This document shows positions 9,589-19,007 of a DNA stretch of 64,000 nucleotides, one piece after another; the first letter of the stretch is position 1; each line of letters starts with the position of its first letter. The notes beneath the pieces are model-generated. The model searched no databases. It was given only the letters and a program-made list of their open reading frames with translations, and was not told the DNA's origin. Position numbers and translations under genes: made by a program. Origin of the DNA: Shewanella abyssi (lineage in GTDB: Bacteria > Pseudomonadota > Gammaproteobacteria > Enterobacterales > Shewanellaceae); the NCBI RefSeq assembly GCF_023284025.1, contig NZ_JAKIKR010000003.1:62001-126000 (forward strand). Reading direction: 5' to 3'.

Positions 9589-9655
9589 TTTGACCTAGAT
9601 CACTCTTTAACTTACCCACGCGACTTACTACACATAATAACACTTTAGCTTACAA
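9589..9655. repeat. 67-bp direct repeat, right copy
   Basis: Second copy of the repeat at 5633-5699, with one mismatch, in the same orientation. It ends about 200 bp before pfaR. The two copies are 3,956 bp apart start to start and bracket the TonB receptor gene. Confidence 0.97.
9590..9603. promoter_or_regulatory. CRP/FNR-family-like palindrome (right copy)
   Basis: TTGAC-CTAG-ATCAC, identical to 5634-5647, about 250 bp before the pfaR start. It may be part of the original control region of the pfa operon. Confidence 0.4.
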
Positions 9656-9852
9656 GTGTTCACTGAATCTGGTCGTATCAGCGATTATTAAGTCCCAGGT
9701 GATTGTATTGCCCCTAAACCTGAGGTAGTCTGCTCATCGATTCGTCAAACTATACCGGCTAAATTACGATAAACAGTGAACTCTCGCGAAGTTTGCCAGT
9801 CATAAAAACGTAATCAAGTCCCAGTAGATTATTAACGGAAACCGCTAAATTG

Positions 9853-10719
9853 ATGGCAGCACAAGTGAATGAAAGTGTAGATTCGGCAAGCAGTAATCCG
9901 AATAAGCGTACGCAAAGTACCACTGAAACACGGCACAGCAATGCCACCACCACACCAGAGATGCGTCGATTTATCCAAAGATCAGATCTCAGTGTCGGTC
10001 AACTTTCAAAAGTGCTGAATATCAGTGAAGTCACTGTGCGCAAGTGGCGCAAGCGCGATTCAATCGAAAATACCCCTAACACGCCGCACAATCTCAACAC
10101 CACGCTAACGCCGCTACAGGAATATGTTGTCGTCGGATTGAGATATCAGCTGAAAATGCCACTGGATAGATTGCTGACCGCAACCCAGAAATTTATCAAC
10201 CCAAATGTGTCCCGTTCAGGACTCGCGCGCTGCTTAAAGCGTTACGGGGTTTCCCGTGTCGGTGATATTGAAAGCCCCCATGTACCGATGCGCTATTTTA
10301 ATCAGCTACCGATCACCCAAGGCAGTGATGTTAAAACCTATACCTTGCACTATGAAACGCTAGCGCAGACATTGTCTCTGCCGAGTCAAGATGCAGACTG
10401 TGTGGTTCAAGTGGTCTCTTTGACTATTCCACCACAATTGACCGAACAACAACCGAGTTCAATCCTGCTTGGTGTCGATCCTCACAGTGACTGGATCTAC
10501 CTCGACATCTACCAAGATGGTAATACCCAAGCAACCAACAGATACATGGCTTATGTGCTTAAACATGGGCCGTTCCACTTACGAAAGTTACTTGTCAGTA
10601 ACTATCACAGTTTTATTCAGCGCTTTCCTGGTGCGACGCAACATCGCCACACCTCAAAAGACAAGCCCAAAACAAACAATAAGACGCCTGAAAACCGGGC
10701 ATCCACTGGAGACTCATAA
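9853..10719 (+). CDS. pfaR: PfaR, transcriptional regulator of the PUFA synthase operon
   Basis: A 288-residue cytoplasmic protein encoded directly before pfaA, the position of the pfaR activator in Shewanella-type EPA clusters. Residues about 40-75 contain a helix-turn-helix (LSVGQLSKVLNISEVTVRKWRKRD), and residues about 85-140 continue with YVVVGLRYQLKMPLDRLL and SRSGLARCLKRYGV, resembling the N-terminal HTH part of IS481-type transposases. The C-terminal half (ILLGVDPHSDWIYLDIYQDG) resembles the start of a transposase core but is short, so domestication is plausible. TTG at 9850 precedes ATG 9853; no strong Shine-Dalgarno. Its TAA overlaps the pfaA ATG (TAATG), so the two are probably translationally coupled. 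Confidence 0.9.
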   Translation: MAAQVNESVDSASSNPNKRTQSTTETRHSNATTTPEMRRFIQRSDLSVGQLSKVLNISEVTVRKWRKRDSIENTPNTPHNLNTTLTPLQEYVVVGLRYQLKMPLDRLLTATQKFINPNVSRSGLARCLKRYGVSRVGDIESPHVPMRYFNQLPITQGSDVKTYTLHYETLAQTLSLPSQDADCVVQVVSLTIPPQLTEQQPSSILLGVDPHSDWIYLDIYQDGNTQATNRYMAYVLKHGPFHLRKLLVSNYHSFIQRFPGATQHRHTSKDKPKTNNKTPENRASTGDS

Positions 10720-13700
10720 TGAGCCAGACCTCTAAACCTGAACAATCATCAGCACCAGAGCAAGCACAAGACTCGCAAGCTGATATTCGCTTAAATAAAC
10801 GCTTAAAAGATATGCCTGTGGCAATTGTTGGTATGGCGAGCATTTTTGCTAACTCGCGTTACCTCAACAAGTTTTGGGATCTTATCAGCGAAAAGATTGA
10901 TGCCATCACCGAGTTACCACCGACTCATTGGCAGAAAGAAGATTACTTTGATGCTAACAAAAGCACGCCAGATAAAAGCTACTGTAAGCGCGGCGGCTTT
11001 TTACCCGATGTCGATTTCAACCCAATGGAGTTTGGCCTGCCACCAAATATCCTCGAACTGACTGACTCGTCGCAGCTACTGTCTTTGATTGTGGCAAAAG
11101 AGGTGTTGGCCGATGCTAACCTGCCTGAAGGTTACGACAGAGACAAAATCGGTATTACCCTTGGCGTAGGTGGCGGACAAAAAATTAGCCACAGTTTAAC
11201 GGCACGCCTGCAGTACCCTGTGCTTAAAAAAGTGTTTGCCAACAGTGGTATTAGCGACGAAGACAGCGAAATGCTGATCAAAAAGTTCCAAGACCAATAT
11301 GTACATTGGGAAGAGAACTCGTTCCCAGGTTCTCTCGGTAACGTGATTGCCGGTCGTATTGCTAACCGTTTTGATTTTGGCGGTATGAACTGTGTGGTTG
11401 ATGCAGCATGTGCAGGCTCTTTAGCCGCAATGCGTATGGCCCTTAGCGAGCTTGTCGAAGGTCGCTCAGAGATGATGATCACTGGCGGCGTCTGTACCGA
11501 CAACTCTCCCTCTATGTACATGAGTTTCTCAAAGACACCAGCATTCACCACTAATGAAACAATTCAGCCATTTGATATCGACTCAAAAGGGATGATGATT
11601 GGTGAAGGTATCGGCATGATCGCATTGAAGCGTCTTGAAGATGCTGAGCGCGATGGCGACAGAATTTATTCGGTCATTAAAGGCATGGGTTCATCATCAG
11701 ATGGTAAGTTTAAATCTATCTATGCACCCCGCCCTGAAGGTCAAGCAAAAGCACTTAACCGTGCCTATGACGATGCAGGCTTTGCACCGCATACCTTAGG
11801 CCTTATCGAAGCGCACGGTACCGGTACTGCCGCAGGTGACGCGGCAGAATTTGCCGGTCTCTGTTCAGTCTTCAGTGAAGGTGATGACACCAAGCAGCAC
11901 ATTGCCCTTGGCTCAGTTAAATCGCAAATTGGCCACACTAAATCAACCGCGGGTACCGCGGGACTGATTAAAGCCGCTTTAGCACTACATCATAAAGTAT
12001 TGCCGGCGACGATTAACGTTAGCCAACCGAGCCCAAAGCTTGATATCGAAAACTCGCCTTTCTATCTCAATACTGAAACGCGCCCTTGGTTACCACGTGT
12101 AGATGGTACGCCGCGCCGTGCGGGTATTAGCTCATTTGGTTTTGGTGGTACTAACTTCCACTTTGTACTGGAAGAGTACCAGCCGGAACATAGCCGTATC
12201 GACAGCGAAAAAGCAAAATATCGCCAACGCCAAGTTGCGCAAAGCTTCCTTGTCAGTGCGCAAAGCAAAGATGCGCTCATCAAAGAATTAAATACATTAG
12301 CAACCGCAAGTGCGGGAGCGGCCTTTAATCTTAAAGATGCCGCTGCAGACTTCGCTGTACGTGAGCTAGCCGCCAACGCACCGCGTATCGGTCTAGTCGC
12401 CAATAACGCCGCAGAATTGACCAGCTTTATTAAGCAAGCCGTCGCAAAGCTATCAAATAGTGACGACACTCAATGGCAACTACCGGCTGGTATTAGCTAC
12501 CGCGCGACCGCCATTGTTGATGCTGCAAACAAAGCGTCTGGAAAAGTCGCAGCATTGTTTGCCGGTCAAGGCTCGCAGTATCTCAACATGGGACGCGATC
12601 TTGCTTGTTACTACCCAGAGATGCGTCAGCAGCTAGTGACTGCAGATAAAGTGTTTGCCGCCAACGACAAAACACCACTATCGCAAATCTTGTTTCCAAA
12701 ACCTGTGTTTAATAAAGATGATGTGAAGACACAAGAAGCCGTATTGACTAACACTGCTAATGCGCAAAGCGCAATCGGCGCTATTTCAATGGGCCAATAT
12801 GCACTGTTTACCGCTGCAGGCTTTAATGCCGATATGGTGGCGGGTCACAGCTTTGGTGAGCTAAGCGCACTATGTGCTGCCGGCGTTATTTCAGCCGATG
12901 ACTACTACAAACTGGCCTTTGCCCGTGGCGATGCCATGGCAACCAAAGCCGCAGCTAAAGACGGTGTTGAAGCTGACACTGGCGCCATGTTTGCCATCAT
13001 CCATAAAGCGGATGACTTGAGCACGCTTGAAAGCACTATCGCTAAATTCGAGGGTGTTAAAGTTGCTAACTATAACGCACCAACACAATCGGTCATTGCG
13101 GGTCCAACAGTTACAACGGGCGACGCCGCTAAAGCGTTAAGCGCATTGGGTTACAAAGCGATTAACTTGCCAGTCTCTGGTGCTTTCCACACCGAACTTG
13201 TCGGTCACGCTCAAGCGCCTTTCGCTAAAGCAATTGATGGCGCCAAGTTTACCAAGCCAAGCCGAGCGTTATATTCAAATGCAACTGGCGCACTATACGA
13301 CAGTACTGCTGCCAAGGTTAAGGCCTCGTTCAAGAAACATATGCTGCAATCAGTGCGTTTCACTGCGCAGTTAGAAGCGATGTTTGACGCTGGCGCTCGA
13401 GTATTTGTTGAATTTGGTCCGAAGAACATTTTGCAAAAGCTAGTTCAGGGTACGTTGAGCGACAAGTTAAACGAACTTTGTATTATCTCAATCAACCCAA
13501 GCCCTAAGGGCGACAGTGATCTACAGCTTAAGCAAGCCGCTGTGCAGCTCGCCGTTGCCGGTGTACAACTTGACAATATCGACCCATATCAGGCTGATAT
13601 CGCCGCGCCTGCAAAACGCTCGCCGATGAATATCACCCTGAACGCCGCTAACCATATTAGCCCTGCGACTCGCGCAAAAATGGCCAAGTCGTTAGAGACT

Positions 13701-16700
13701 GGCACCGTTAAAAGCACCACCATCATCGAAGAGAAAATCATCGAGAAGATTGTAGAAAAAGTGGTTGAAGTTGAAAAAATCGTCGAAGTGCAAACCGTTA
13801 TTGAAAAAGAAGTAGAGAAGATCGTGGAGATTGCAGTACCAATGTCTAATGAGCATGTAGTGCCTAACGGCCAAATCGTTCCGAGTGCAGCCGCACAACC
13901 AGCCAAAGTTCAGCCAACAACAGTCAGTGTTAGCACTGATGCATTGTCGCAGTTCTTTGCCGCGCAGCAACAAACTGCGCAGCTTCATCAGCAATTCCTC
14001 AGTATTCCACAGCAATATGGTGAGACGTTTACCAGCTTAATGACTGAGCAAACTAAACTTGCAGGTGCGGGTGTTGCCTTGCCTGAAAGCTTGCAACGTT
14101 CGATGGAGCAGTTCCATCAACTACAAGCTCAAACAGTACAAAGCCATACTCAATTCTTAGAGATGCAAGCAGGCAATAATAATGCCGCGCTTAACATGCT
14201 TAATGGCACTGCAGTTGTGAGTCCAGTTCATACTCCTGTTGCTCATAACCTTGCGCCAGCACTAGCAGCACCCGTTGTTGCGCCAACTATTGTGTCAAGA
14301 GTAGCGCCAATAGCCGCTCCGGTACTTGCTCCAGTAGTGAGTGCGCCACACGTTACAGCCACGCCAGTTCATCGCCAAGCAGCACCTGCTGCCCGTATCG
14401 AACCTGTTGCAGCGCCAGTTGTTGCTACACCAGTAGCTCCTACAGTAACAATTGGTTTGAGCGCGACTCTTTCTGCAGAGAAGGTACAAGCGACCATGCT
14501 TGAAGTTGTGGCAGAAAAGACCGGTTACCCAACCGAGATGCTTGAACTTGAAATGGATATGGAAGCCGATTTAGGTATCGATTCTATCAAACGTGTTGAG
14601 ATCTTGGGTACAGTGCAGGATGAGCTACCAAGCTTACCTGAACTCAACCCAGAAGATTTAGCTGAGTGTCGTACACTTGGTGAAATCGTTAGCTATATGA
14701 ACTCTAAACTGGCTGATGGAAATTCTACAGCACCAAGCACAAGCGTCACGGACTCTACTATTAATAGTGCAGCTGCGGCCCCTTTACAAGCCGCTGAGGG
14801 CTCACTCTCTGCTGAAAAAGTACAAGCGACCATGATGTCTGTTGTCGCTGAAAAGACCGGTTACCCAACCGAGATGCTCGAGCTTGAAATGGATATGGAA
14901 GCCGATCTTGGTATCGATTCTATCAAGCGTGTTGAGATCTTAGGTACAGTGCAAGATGAGCTACCAAGCTTGCCTGAACTCAACCCTGAAGATTTAGCTG
15001 AGTGTCGTACACTTGGTGAAATCGTGGCTTACATGAACTCTAAACTGGCTGATGGCTCTGCTAATACAAGTGCCGCTGAGGGCTCGCTCTCTGCTGAGAC
15101 AGCCTTGAGCGCGACTCTTTCTGCAGAGAAGGTACAAGCAACCATGATGTCAGTGGTCGCAGACAAAACCGGCTACCCTACCGAGATGCTCGAGCTTGAA
15201 ATGGATATGGAAGCCGATTTAGGTATCGATTCTATCAAGCGTGTTGAGATCTTAGGTACTGTGCAGGATGAGCTACCAAGCTTGCCTGAACTCAACCCTG
15301 AAGATTTAGCAGAGTGCCGTACACTTGGCGAAATCGTGGCTTACATGAACTCTAAGCTGGCTGCTGGCTCTCAACTATCTACAAGTGCCGCTGAAGACTC
15401 TTTACCTTCACAAGCCGCTGAGGGCTCACTCTCTACTGGTCTTAGTGCCGAGAAGGTACAGGCGACCATGATGTCTGTTGTCGCTGAGAAGACCGGTTAC
15501 CCAACTGAGATGCTTGAACTGAGCATGGATATGGAAGCTGACCTTGGTATCGACTCTATCAAACGTGTTGAAATTTTAGGCACGGTACAAGATGAGCTTC
15601 CAGGCTTACCTGAACTCAACCCTGAAGATCTAGCTGAGTGTCGCACGTTAGGCGAAATCGTGGCTTACATGAACAGCAAGTTACCTGCTGGAAATTCTAC
15701 AGCACCAAGCACAAGCGTCACGGACTCTTTACCTTTACAAGCCGCTGAGGGCTCACTCTCTGCTGAGAAGGTACAAGCAACCATGATGTCAGTGGTCGCA
15801 GACAAGACCGGCTACCCGACTGAAATGCTTGAACTGAGCATGGATATGGAAGCTGACCTTGGTATCGACTCTATCAAGCGCGTTGAAATTTTAGGGACGG
15901 TACAAGATGAGCTTCCAGGCTTACCTGAACTCAACCCTGAAGATCTAGCTGAGTGTCGTACTCTTGGCGAAATCGTAGCTTACATGAACTCTAAACTGGC
16001 TGATGTCTCTAAACTTTCTACAAGTGCCGCTGAGGGCTCACTCTCTACTGGTCTTAGTGCCGAGAAGGTACAAGCAACCATGATGTCAGTAGTTGCAGAC
16101 AAGACTGGCTACCCGACTGAGATGCTTGAACTGAGCATGGATATGGAAGCAGACCTTGGTATCGACTCTATCAAGCGCGTTGAAATTTTAGGCACGGTAC
16201 AAGATGAGCTTCCAGGCTTACCTGAACTTAACCCTGAAGATCTAGCGGAGTGTCGCACCTTAGGCGAAATCGTTAGCTATATGAACTCTAAGCTTTCTAC
16301 AAGTGCAGCTGATGGCTCTGGACTTTCTACTACTGCCGCTGAAGGCTCTAAGCTTTCAACAAGTGCAGCTGCAGCGAGTCAAACAAGTGCAGTCTCTGCT
16401 GAGCCAAGTGTTGAACTACCACCTCACAGCGAGGTGGCGCTAAAAAAGCTTAGTGCGGCGGACAAACTAGAAAACTGTTTCGCCGCAGACACAAACGTAG
16501 TGATCACAGATGATGGCCACAACGCAGGTGTACTAGCAGAGAAACTGGTTAAACAAGGGCTAAAAGTGGCTGTTGTTCGACTCGCCGAAGGCAATGCTCA
16601 TTCACCGCTTTCAAGCGATGTAGCAAGCTTTCAAGCAACATCGGCTGACGAAGCCGGCATTAACGCTGTCATTGCACAAATCGAGCAACAACTCGGTGCA

Positions 16701-19007
16701 ATCGGTGGATTCATTCACCTACAGCCAGAAGCCAGTGATAGTAATCAAGGTGACGCTGTTAACCTAAATGAGCAAAGCTTTAACCACCTGAGCCAAGCGT
16801 TCTTATGGGCAAAACTGTTACAGCCAAAACTCACTGTCGATAACAATGCCCGTCGTTGTTTCGTGACAGTCAGTCGTATTGATGGCGGCTTTGGCTACCT
16901 CAATACTCAAGCGTTACAAACAGCAGAGCTTAACCAAGCCGCGTTAGCGGGGTTAACTAAAACACTCGGTCACGAATGGCCTACTGTTTTTTGCCGCGCA
17001 TTAGATATCGCCGCCGATGTTGATGCAACACACTTCGCAGATGCTATTACCAGCGAGCTTTTTGATGCCAATACCCAGTTACCTGAAGTTGGTATCGCAA
17101 CAGATAAGCACGGTGATATTAGCCGCGTAACTCTAATAGCAGGCGAGGCGAGCAATAAATCGGCTAAAGCAGAGCTAAACAGTTCAGATAAAATACTGGT
17201 GACCGGGGGCGCTAAAGGCGTCACGTTCGAATGTGCACTTGCCCTAGCCCGTCGTACTCAGTCTCACTTTATCTTAGCCGGTCGTAGTGAATTACAAGCA
17301 TTGCCAAGCTGGGCTGCGGGTAAGCAAACCAGCGAGCTTAAATCTGCCGCCATTGCGCATATTATCGCAACGGGCCAAAAGCCAACGCCAAAGCAAGTTG
17401 ATGCCCTAGTGTGGCCTGTTCAGAGCAGCATTGAGATTAACGCTGCATTGGACGCCTTTGCTAGCGTCGGCGCATCGGCTGAATACGTCAGCATGGATGT
17501 GACCGATACCACTGCAATTAACACAGCACTAAAAGGCCGTTCAAGCGAAATCACCGGTCTAATTCACGGCGCAGGTGTACTCGCTGATAAGCACATTCAA
17601 GACAAAACACTGGCAGAGCTAGCACGCGTTTACGGCACCAAGGTTAATGGCCTTAAGGCACTGCTTGCAGCACTTGAGCCGAGTAACATCAAACTGCTAG
17701 CGATGTTCTCATCGGCTGCTGGTTTTTACGGTAACACTGGCCAAAGTGATTACGCCATGTCTAACGACATCCTTAACAAGGCGGCACTGCAGTTCACTGC
17801 GCGCAACCCACAAGCTAAAGTCATGAGCTTTAACTGGGGCCCTTGGGATGGCGGCATGGTCACCGCTGCATTGAAGAAGATGTTCACCGACCGCGGTGTA
17901 TATGTCATTCCTTTGCAAGCCGGCGCAGAACTGTTTGCCACTCAGCTACTGAGTGAGACTGGGGCACAGTTGTTAGTTGGTACCTCTATGCAAGGCGCTG
18001 ACGCTGCGACTGGAGCTGCATCTGTAAAAAAGCTTAATGCGGGTGAGGTGCAAACTGCATCGCGCTCGCAGCATGATGCAAAAAATATCGGACACGGTCA
18101 GCTAACCGCAGTCACATTGACTCGTCGCCTTAACCCCAATGCATTGGTCTTTATCCAAGACCACCGCATTGGCGGTAACCCTGTGCTGCCGACAGTGTGT
18201 GCTATCCAATGGATGCGCGAAGCGGCAAGTGAAATGTTAGGTACTTGCGTAAAAGTGATTGATTACAAATTACTAAAAGGCATTGTATTTGACGACTTAG
18301 AGCCGCAAGAGATGACGCTAGCGTTAACGCCAGCAGATGACGGCAAGACGCTTAGCGCCCTCATCAGCAGCCAAGGTCGCCCGCAATATAAAGCGACATT
18401 AATGGCCAGTAGTGACAGCGACTTTGACACTGCATCGGTCCGCGCGGTGCCGCTAACGCCAGCTATGTATGCGTTAGATGCAAGCCAAGCGGTAACATCG
18501 GCAGCAACCCTGTATGCAAACGGTACACTGTTCCATGGACCACGTTTGCAGGGCATTGACACGGTAACGCAATTTGACGACAACAGTTTAATCACCACAG
18601 TGAAAATCGCTGCGGTTGATGCTAATGACTGCGGTCAGTTTGTTGCACAATCGCATGTTGGTGGCTGCCAGCCCTTTGCTGAAGACTTGTTACTGCAAGC
18701 GATGTTAGTTTGGGCAAGGCTTAAACATGGCGCTGCTAGCCTCCCCTCATCAATTGGTGAGTTTGTGGTCAACAGTCCAATGGCATTTGGTGAGCGCGGC
18801 TTTATTAAGTTAGATGTCGTTAAAACCAGCTCACGTTCGCTAGCGGCTAACGTTGCTCTGTACCATGAAAATGGTGAGCTAAGCGCTAAGATGACCGCGG
18901 CAAAAGTGACCATTAGTAAGAGTCTGAATGATGCGTTTATCGCCCACTCAGCTCTTGCCAGTGACAGCGAGCTTCTTAGTGACAGCACATTTGGCGAGGC
19001 TAAATAG
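10719..19007 (+). CDS. pfaA: PUFA synthase subunit PfaA (KS-AT-6xACP-KR-DH-like)
   Basis: A 2762-residue type I iterative synthase subunit that carries the growing chain. In order: ketosynthase (residues about 32-480; Cys231 in DAACAGS, EAHGTGT, KSQIGHT); malonyl transferase (about 620-960; Ser711 in GHSFGE); a charged EKIVEKVVEVEK-rich coiled segment near 1005-1040; a Gln- then Ala/Pro-rich linker; six ACPs with phosphopantetheine serines at 1289, 1401, 1505, 1613, 1718 and 1817 (each LGIDSIKRVEIL); a ketoreductase (GGAKGV near 2165, Tyr2345 in SDYAMSN); and a C-terminal hotdog DH-like domain with HxxxGxxxxP at His2482. The start overlaps the pfaR stop by one base. The ACP block is a near-identical DNA repeat. 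Confidence 0.98.
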   Translation: MSQTSKPEQSSAPEQAQDSQADIRLNKRLKDMPVAIVGMASIFANSRYLNKFWDLISEKIDAITELPPTHWQKEDYFDANKSTPDKSYCKRGGFLPDVDFNPMEFGLPPNILELTDSSQLLSLIVAKEVLADANLPEGYDRDKIGITLGVGGGQKISHSLTARLQYPVLKKVFANSGISDEDSEMLIKKFQDQYVHWEENSFPGSLGNVIAGRIANRFDFGGMNCVVDAACAGSLAAMRMALSELVEGRSEMMITGGVCTDNSPSMYMSFSKTPAFTTNETIQPFDIDSKGMMIGEGIGMIALKRLEDAERDGDRIYSVIKGMGSSSDGKFKSIYAPRPEGQAKALNRAYDDAGFAPHTLGLIEAHGTGTAAGDAAEFAGLCSVFSEGDDTKQHIALGSVKSQIGHTKSTAGTAGLIKAALALHHKVLPATINVSQPSPKLDIENSPFYLNTETRPWLPRVDGTPRRAGISSFGFGGTNFHFVLEEYQPEHSRIDSEKAKYRQRQVAQSFLVSAQSKDALIKELNTLATASAGAAFNLKDAAADFAVRELAANAPRIGLVANNAAELTSFIKQAVAKLSNSDDTQWQLPAGISYRATAIVDAANKASGKVAALFAGQGSQYLNMGRDLACYYPEMRQQLVTADKVFAANDKTPLSQILFPKPVFNKDDVKTQEAVLTNTANAQSAIGAISMGQYALFTAAGFNADMVAGHSFGELSALCAAGVISADDYYKLAFARGDAMATKAAAKDGVEADTGAMFAIIHKADDLSTLESTIAKFEGVKVANYNAPTQSVIAGPTVTTGDAAKALSALGYKAINLPVSGAFHTELVGHAQAPFAKAIDGAKFTKPSRALYSNATGALYDSTAAKVKASFKKHMLQSVRFTAQLEAMFDAGARVFVEFGPKNILQKLVQGTLSDKLNELCIISINPSPKGDSDLQLKQAAVQLAVAGVQLDNIDPYQADIAAPAKRSPMNITLNAANHISPATRAKMAKSLETGTVKSTTIIEEKIIEKIVEKVVEVEKIVEVQTVIEKEVEKIVEIAVPMSNEHVVPNGQIVPSAAAQPAKVQPTTVSVSTDALSQFFAAQQQTAQLHQQFLSIPQQYGETFTSLMTEQTKLAGAGVALPESLQRSMEQFHQLQAQTVQSHTQFLEMQAGNNNAALNMLNGTAVVSPVHTPVAHNLAPALAAPVVAPTIVSRVAPIAAPVLAPVVSAPHVTATPVHRQAAPAARIEPVAAPVVATPVAPTVTIGLSATLSAEKVQATMLEVVAEKTGYPTEMLELEMDMEADLGIDSIKRVEILGTVQDELPSLPELNPEDLAECRTLGEIVSYMNSKLADGNSTAPSTSVTDSTINSAAAAPLQAAEGSLSAEKVQATMMSVVAEKTGYPTEMLELEMDMEADLGIDSIKRVEILGTVQDELPSLPELNPEDLAECRTLGEIVAYMNSKLADGSANTSAAEGSLSAETALSATLSAEKVQATMMSVVADKTGYPTEMLELEMDMEADLGIDSIKRVEILGTVQDELPSLPELNPEDLAECRTLGEIVAYMNSKLAAGSQLSTSAAEDSLPSQAAEGSLSTGLSAEKVQATMMSVVAEKTGYPTEMLELSMDMEADLGIDSIKRVEILGTVQDELPGLPELNPEDLAECRTLGEIVAYMNSKLPAGNSTAPSTSVTDSLPLQAAEGSLSAEKVQATMMSVVADKTGYPTEMLELSMDMEADLGIDSIKRVEILGTVQDELPGLPELNPEDLAECRTLGEIVAYMNSKLADVSKLSTSAAEGSLSTGLSAEKVQATMMSVVADKTGYPTEMLELSMDMEADLGIDSIKRVEILGTVQDELPGLPELNPEDLAECRTLGEIVSYMNSKLSTSAADGSGLSTTAAEGSKLSTSAAAASQTSAVSAEPSVELPPHSEVALKKLSAADKLENCFAADTNVVITDDGHNAGVLAEKLVKQGLKVAVVRLAEGNAHSPLSSDVASFQATSADEAGINAVIAQIEQQLGAIGGFIHLQPEASDSNQGDAVNLNEQSFNHLSQAFLWAKLLQPKLTVDNNARRCFVTVSRIDGGFGYLNTQALQTAELNQAALAGLTKTLGHEWPTVFCRALDIAADVDATHFADAITSELFDANTQLPEVGIATDKHGDISRVTLIAGEASNKSAKAELNSSDKILVTGGAKGVTFECALALARRTQSHFILAGRSELQALPSWAAGKQTSELKSAAIAHIIATGQKPTPKQVDALVWPVQSSIEINAALDAFASVGASAEYVSMDVTDTTAINTALKGRSSEITGLIHGAGVLADKHIQDKTLAELARVYGTKVNGLKALLAALEPSNIKLLAMFSSAAGFYGNTGQSDYAMSNDILNKAALQFTARNPQAKVMSFNWGPWDGGMVTAALKKMFTDRGVYVIPLQAGAELFATQLLSETGAQLLVGTSMQGADAATGAASVKKLNAGEVQTASRSQHDAKNIGHGQLTAVTLTRRLNPNALVFIQDHRIGGNPVLPTVCAIQWMREAASEMLGTCVKVIDYKLLKGIVFDDLEPQEMTLALTPADDGKTLSALISSQGRPQYKATLMASSDSDFDTASVRAVPLTPAMYALDASQAVTSAATLYANGTLFHGPRLQGIDTVTQFDDNSLITTVKIAAVDANDCGQFVAQSHVGGCQPFAEDLLLQAMLVWARLKHGAASLPSSIGEFVVNSPMAFGERGFIKLDVVKTSSRSLAANVALYHENGELSAKMTAAKVTISKSLNDAFIAHSALASDSELLSDSTFGEAK
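14462..16292 (+). repeat. Six tandem ACP-coding repeats within pfaA
   Basis: Six units of about 300-335 bp, each containing the LGIDSIKRVEIL core. Units 1-3 encode LELEMDMEADL with DELPSLPEL; units 4-6 encode LELSMDMEADL with DELPGLPEL. The linkers after units 1 and 4 both begin NSTAPSTSVTDS. This supports duplication of a three-ACP block followed by local homogenisation. Confidence 0.95.

Larger units (their letters stand above)
9435..9852. other. Intergenic region before pfaR
   Basis: Holds the receptor terminator, the right copy of the 67-bp repeat with its CRP/FNR-like palindrome, and two 9-bp direct repeats AAGTCCCAG at 9690-9698 and 9816-9824 that could be regulator half-sites for the pfa operon. 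No gene is seen. Confidence 0.6.

Noticed and set aside
14462..16292. Possible CRISPR or satellite array
   Set aside because: The repeats are an in-frame ACP-coding block with family motifs, not short repeats with unique spacers.
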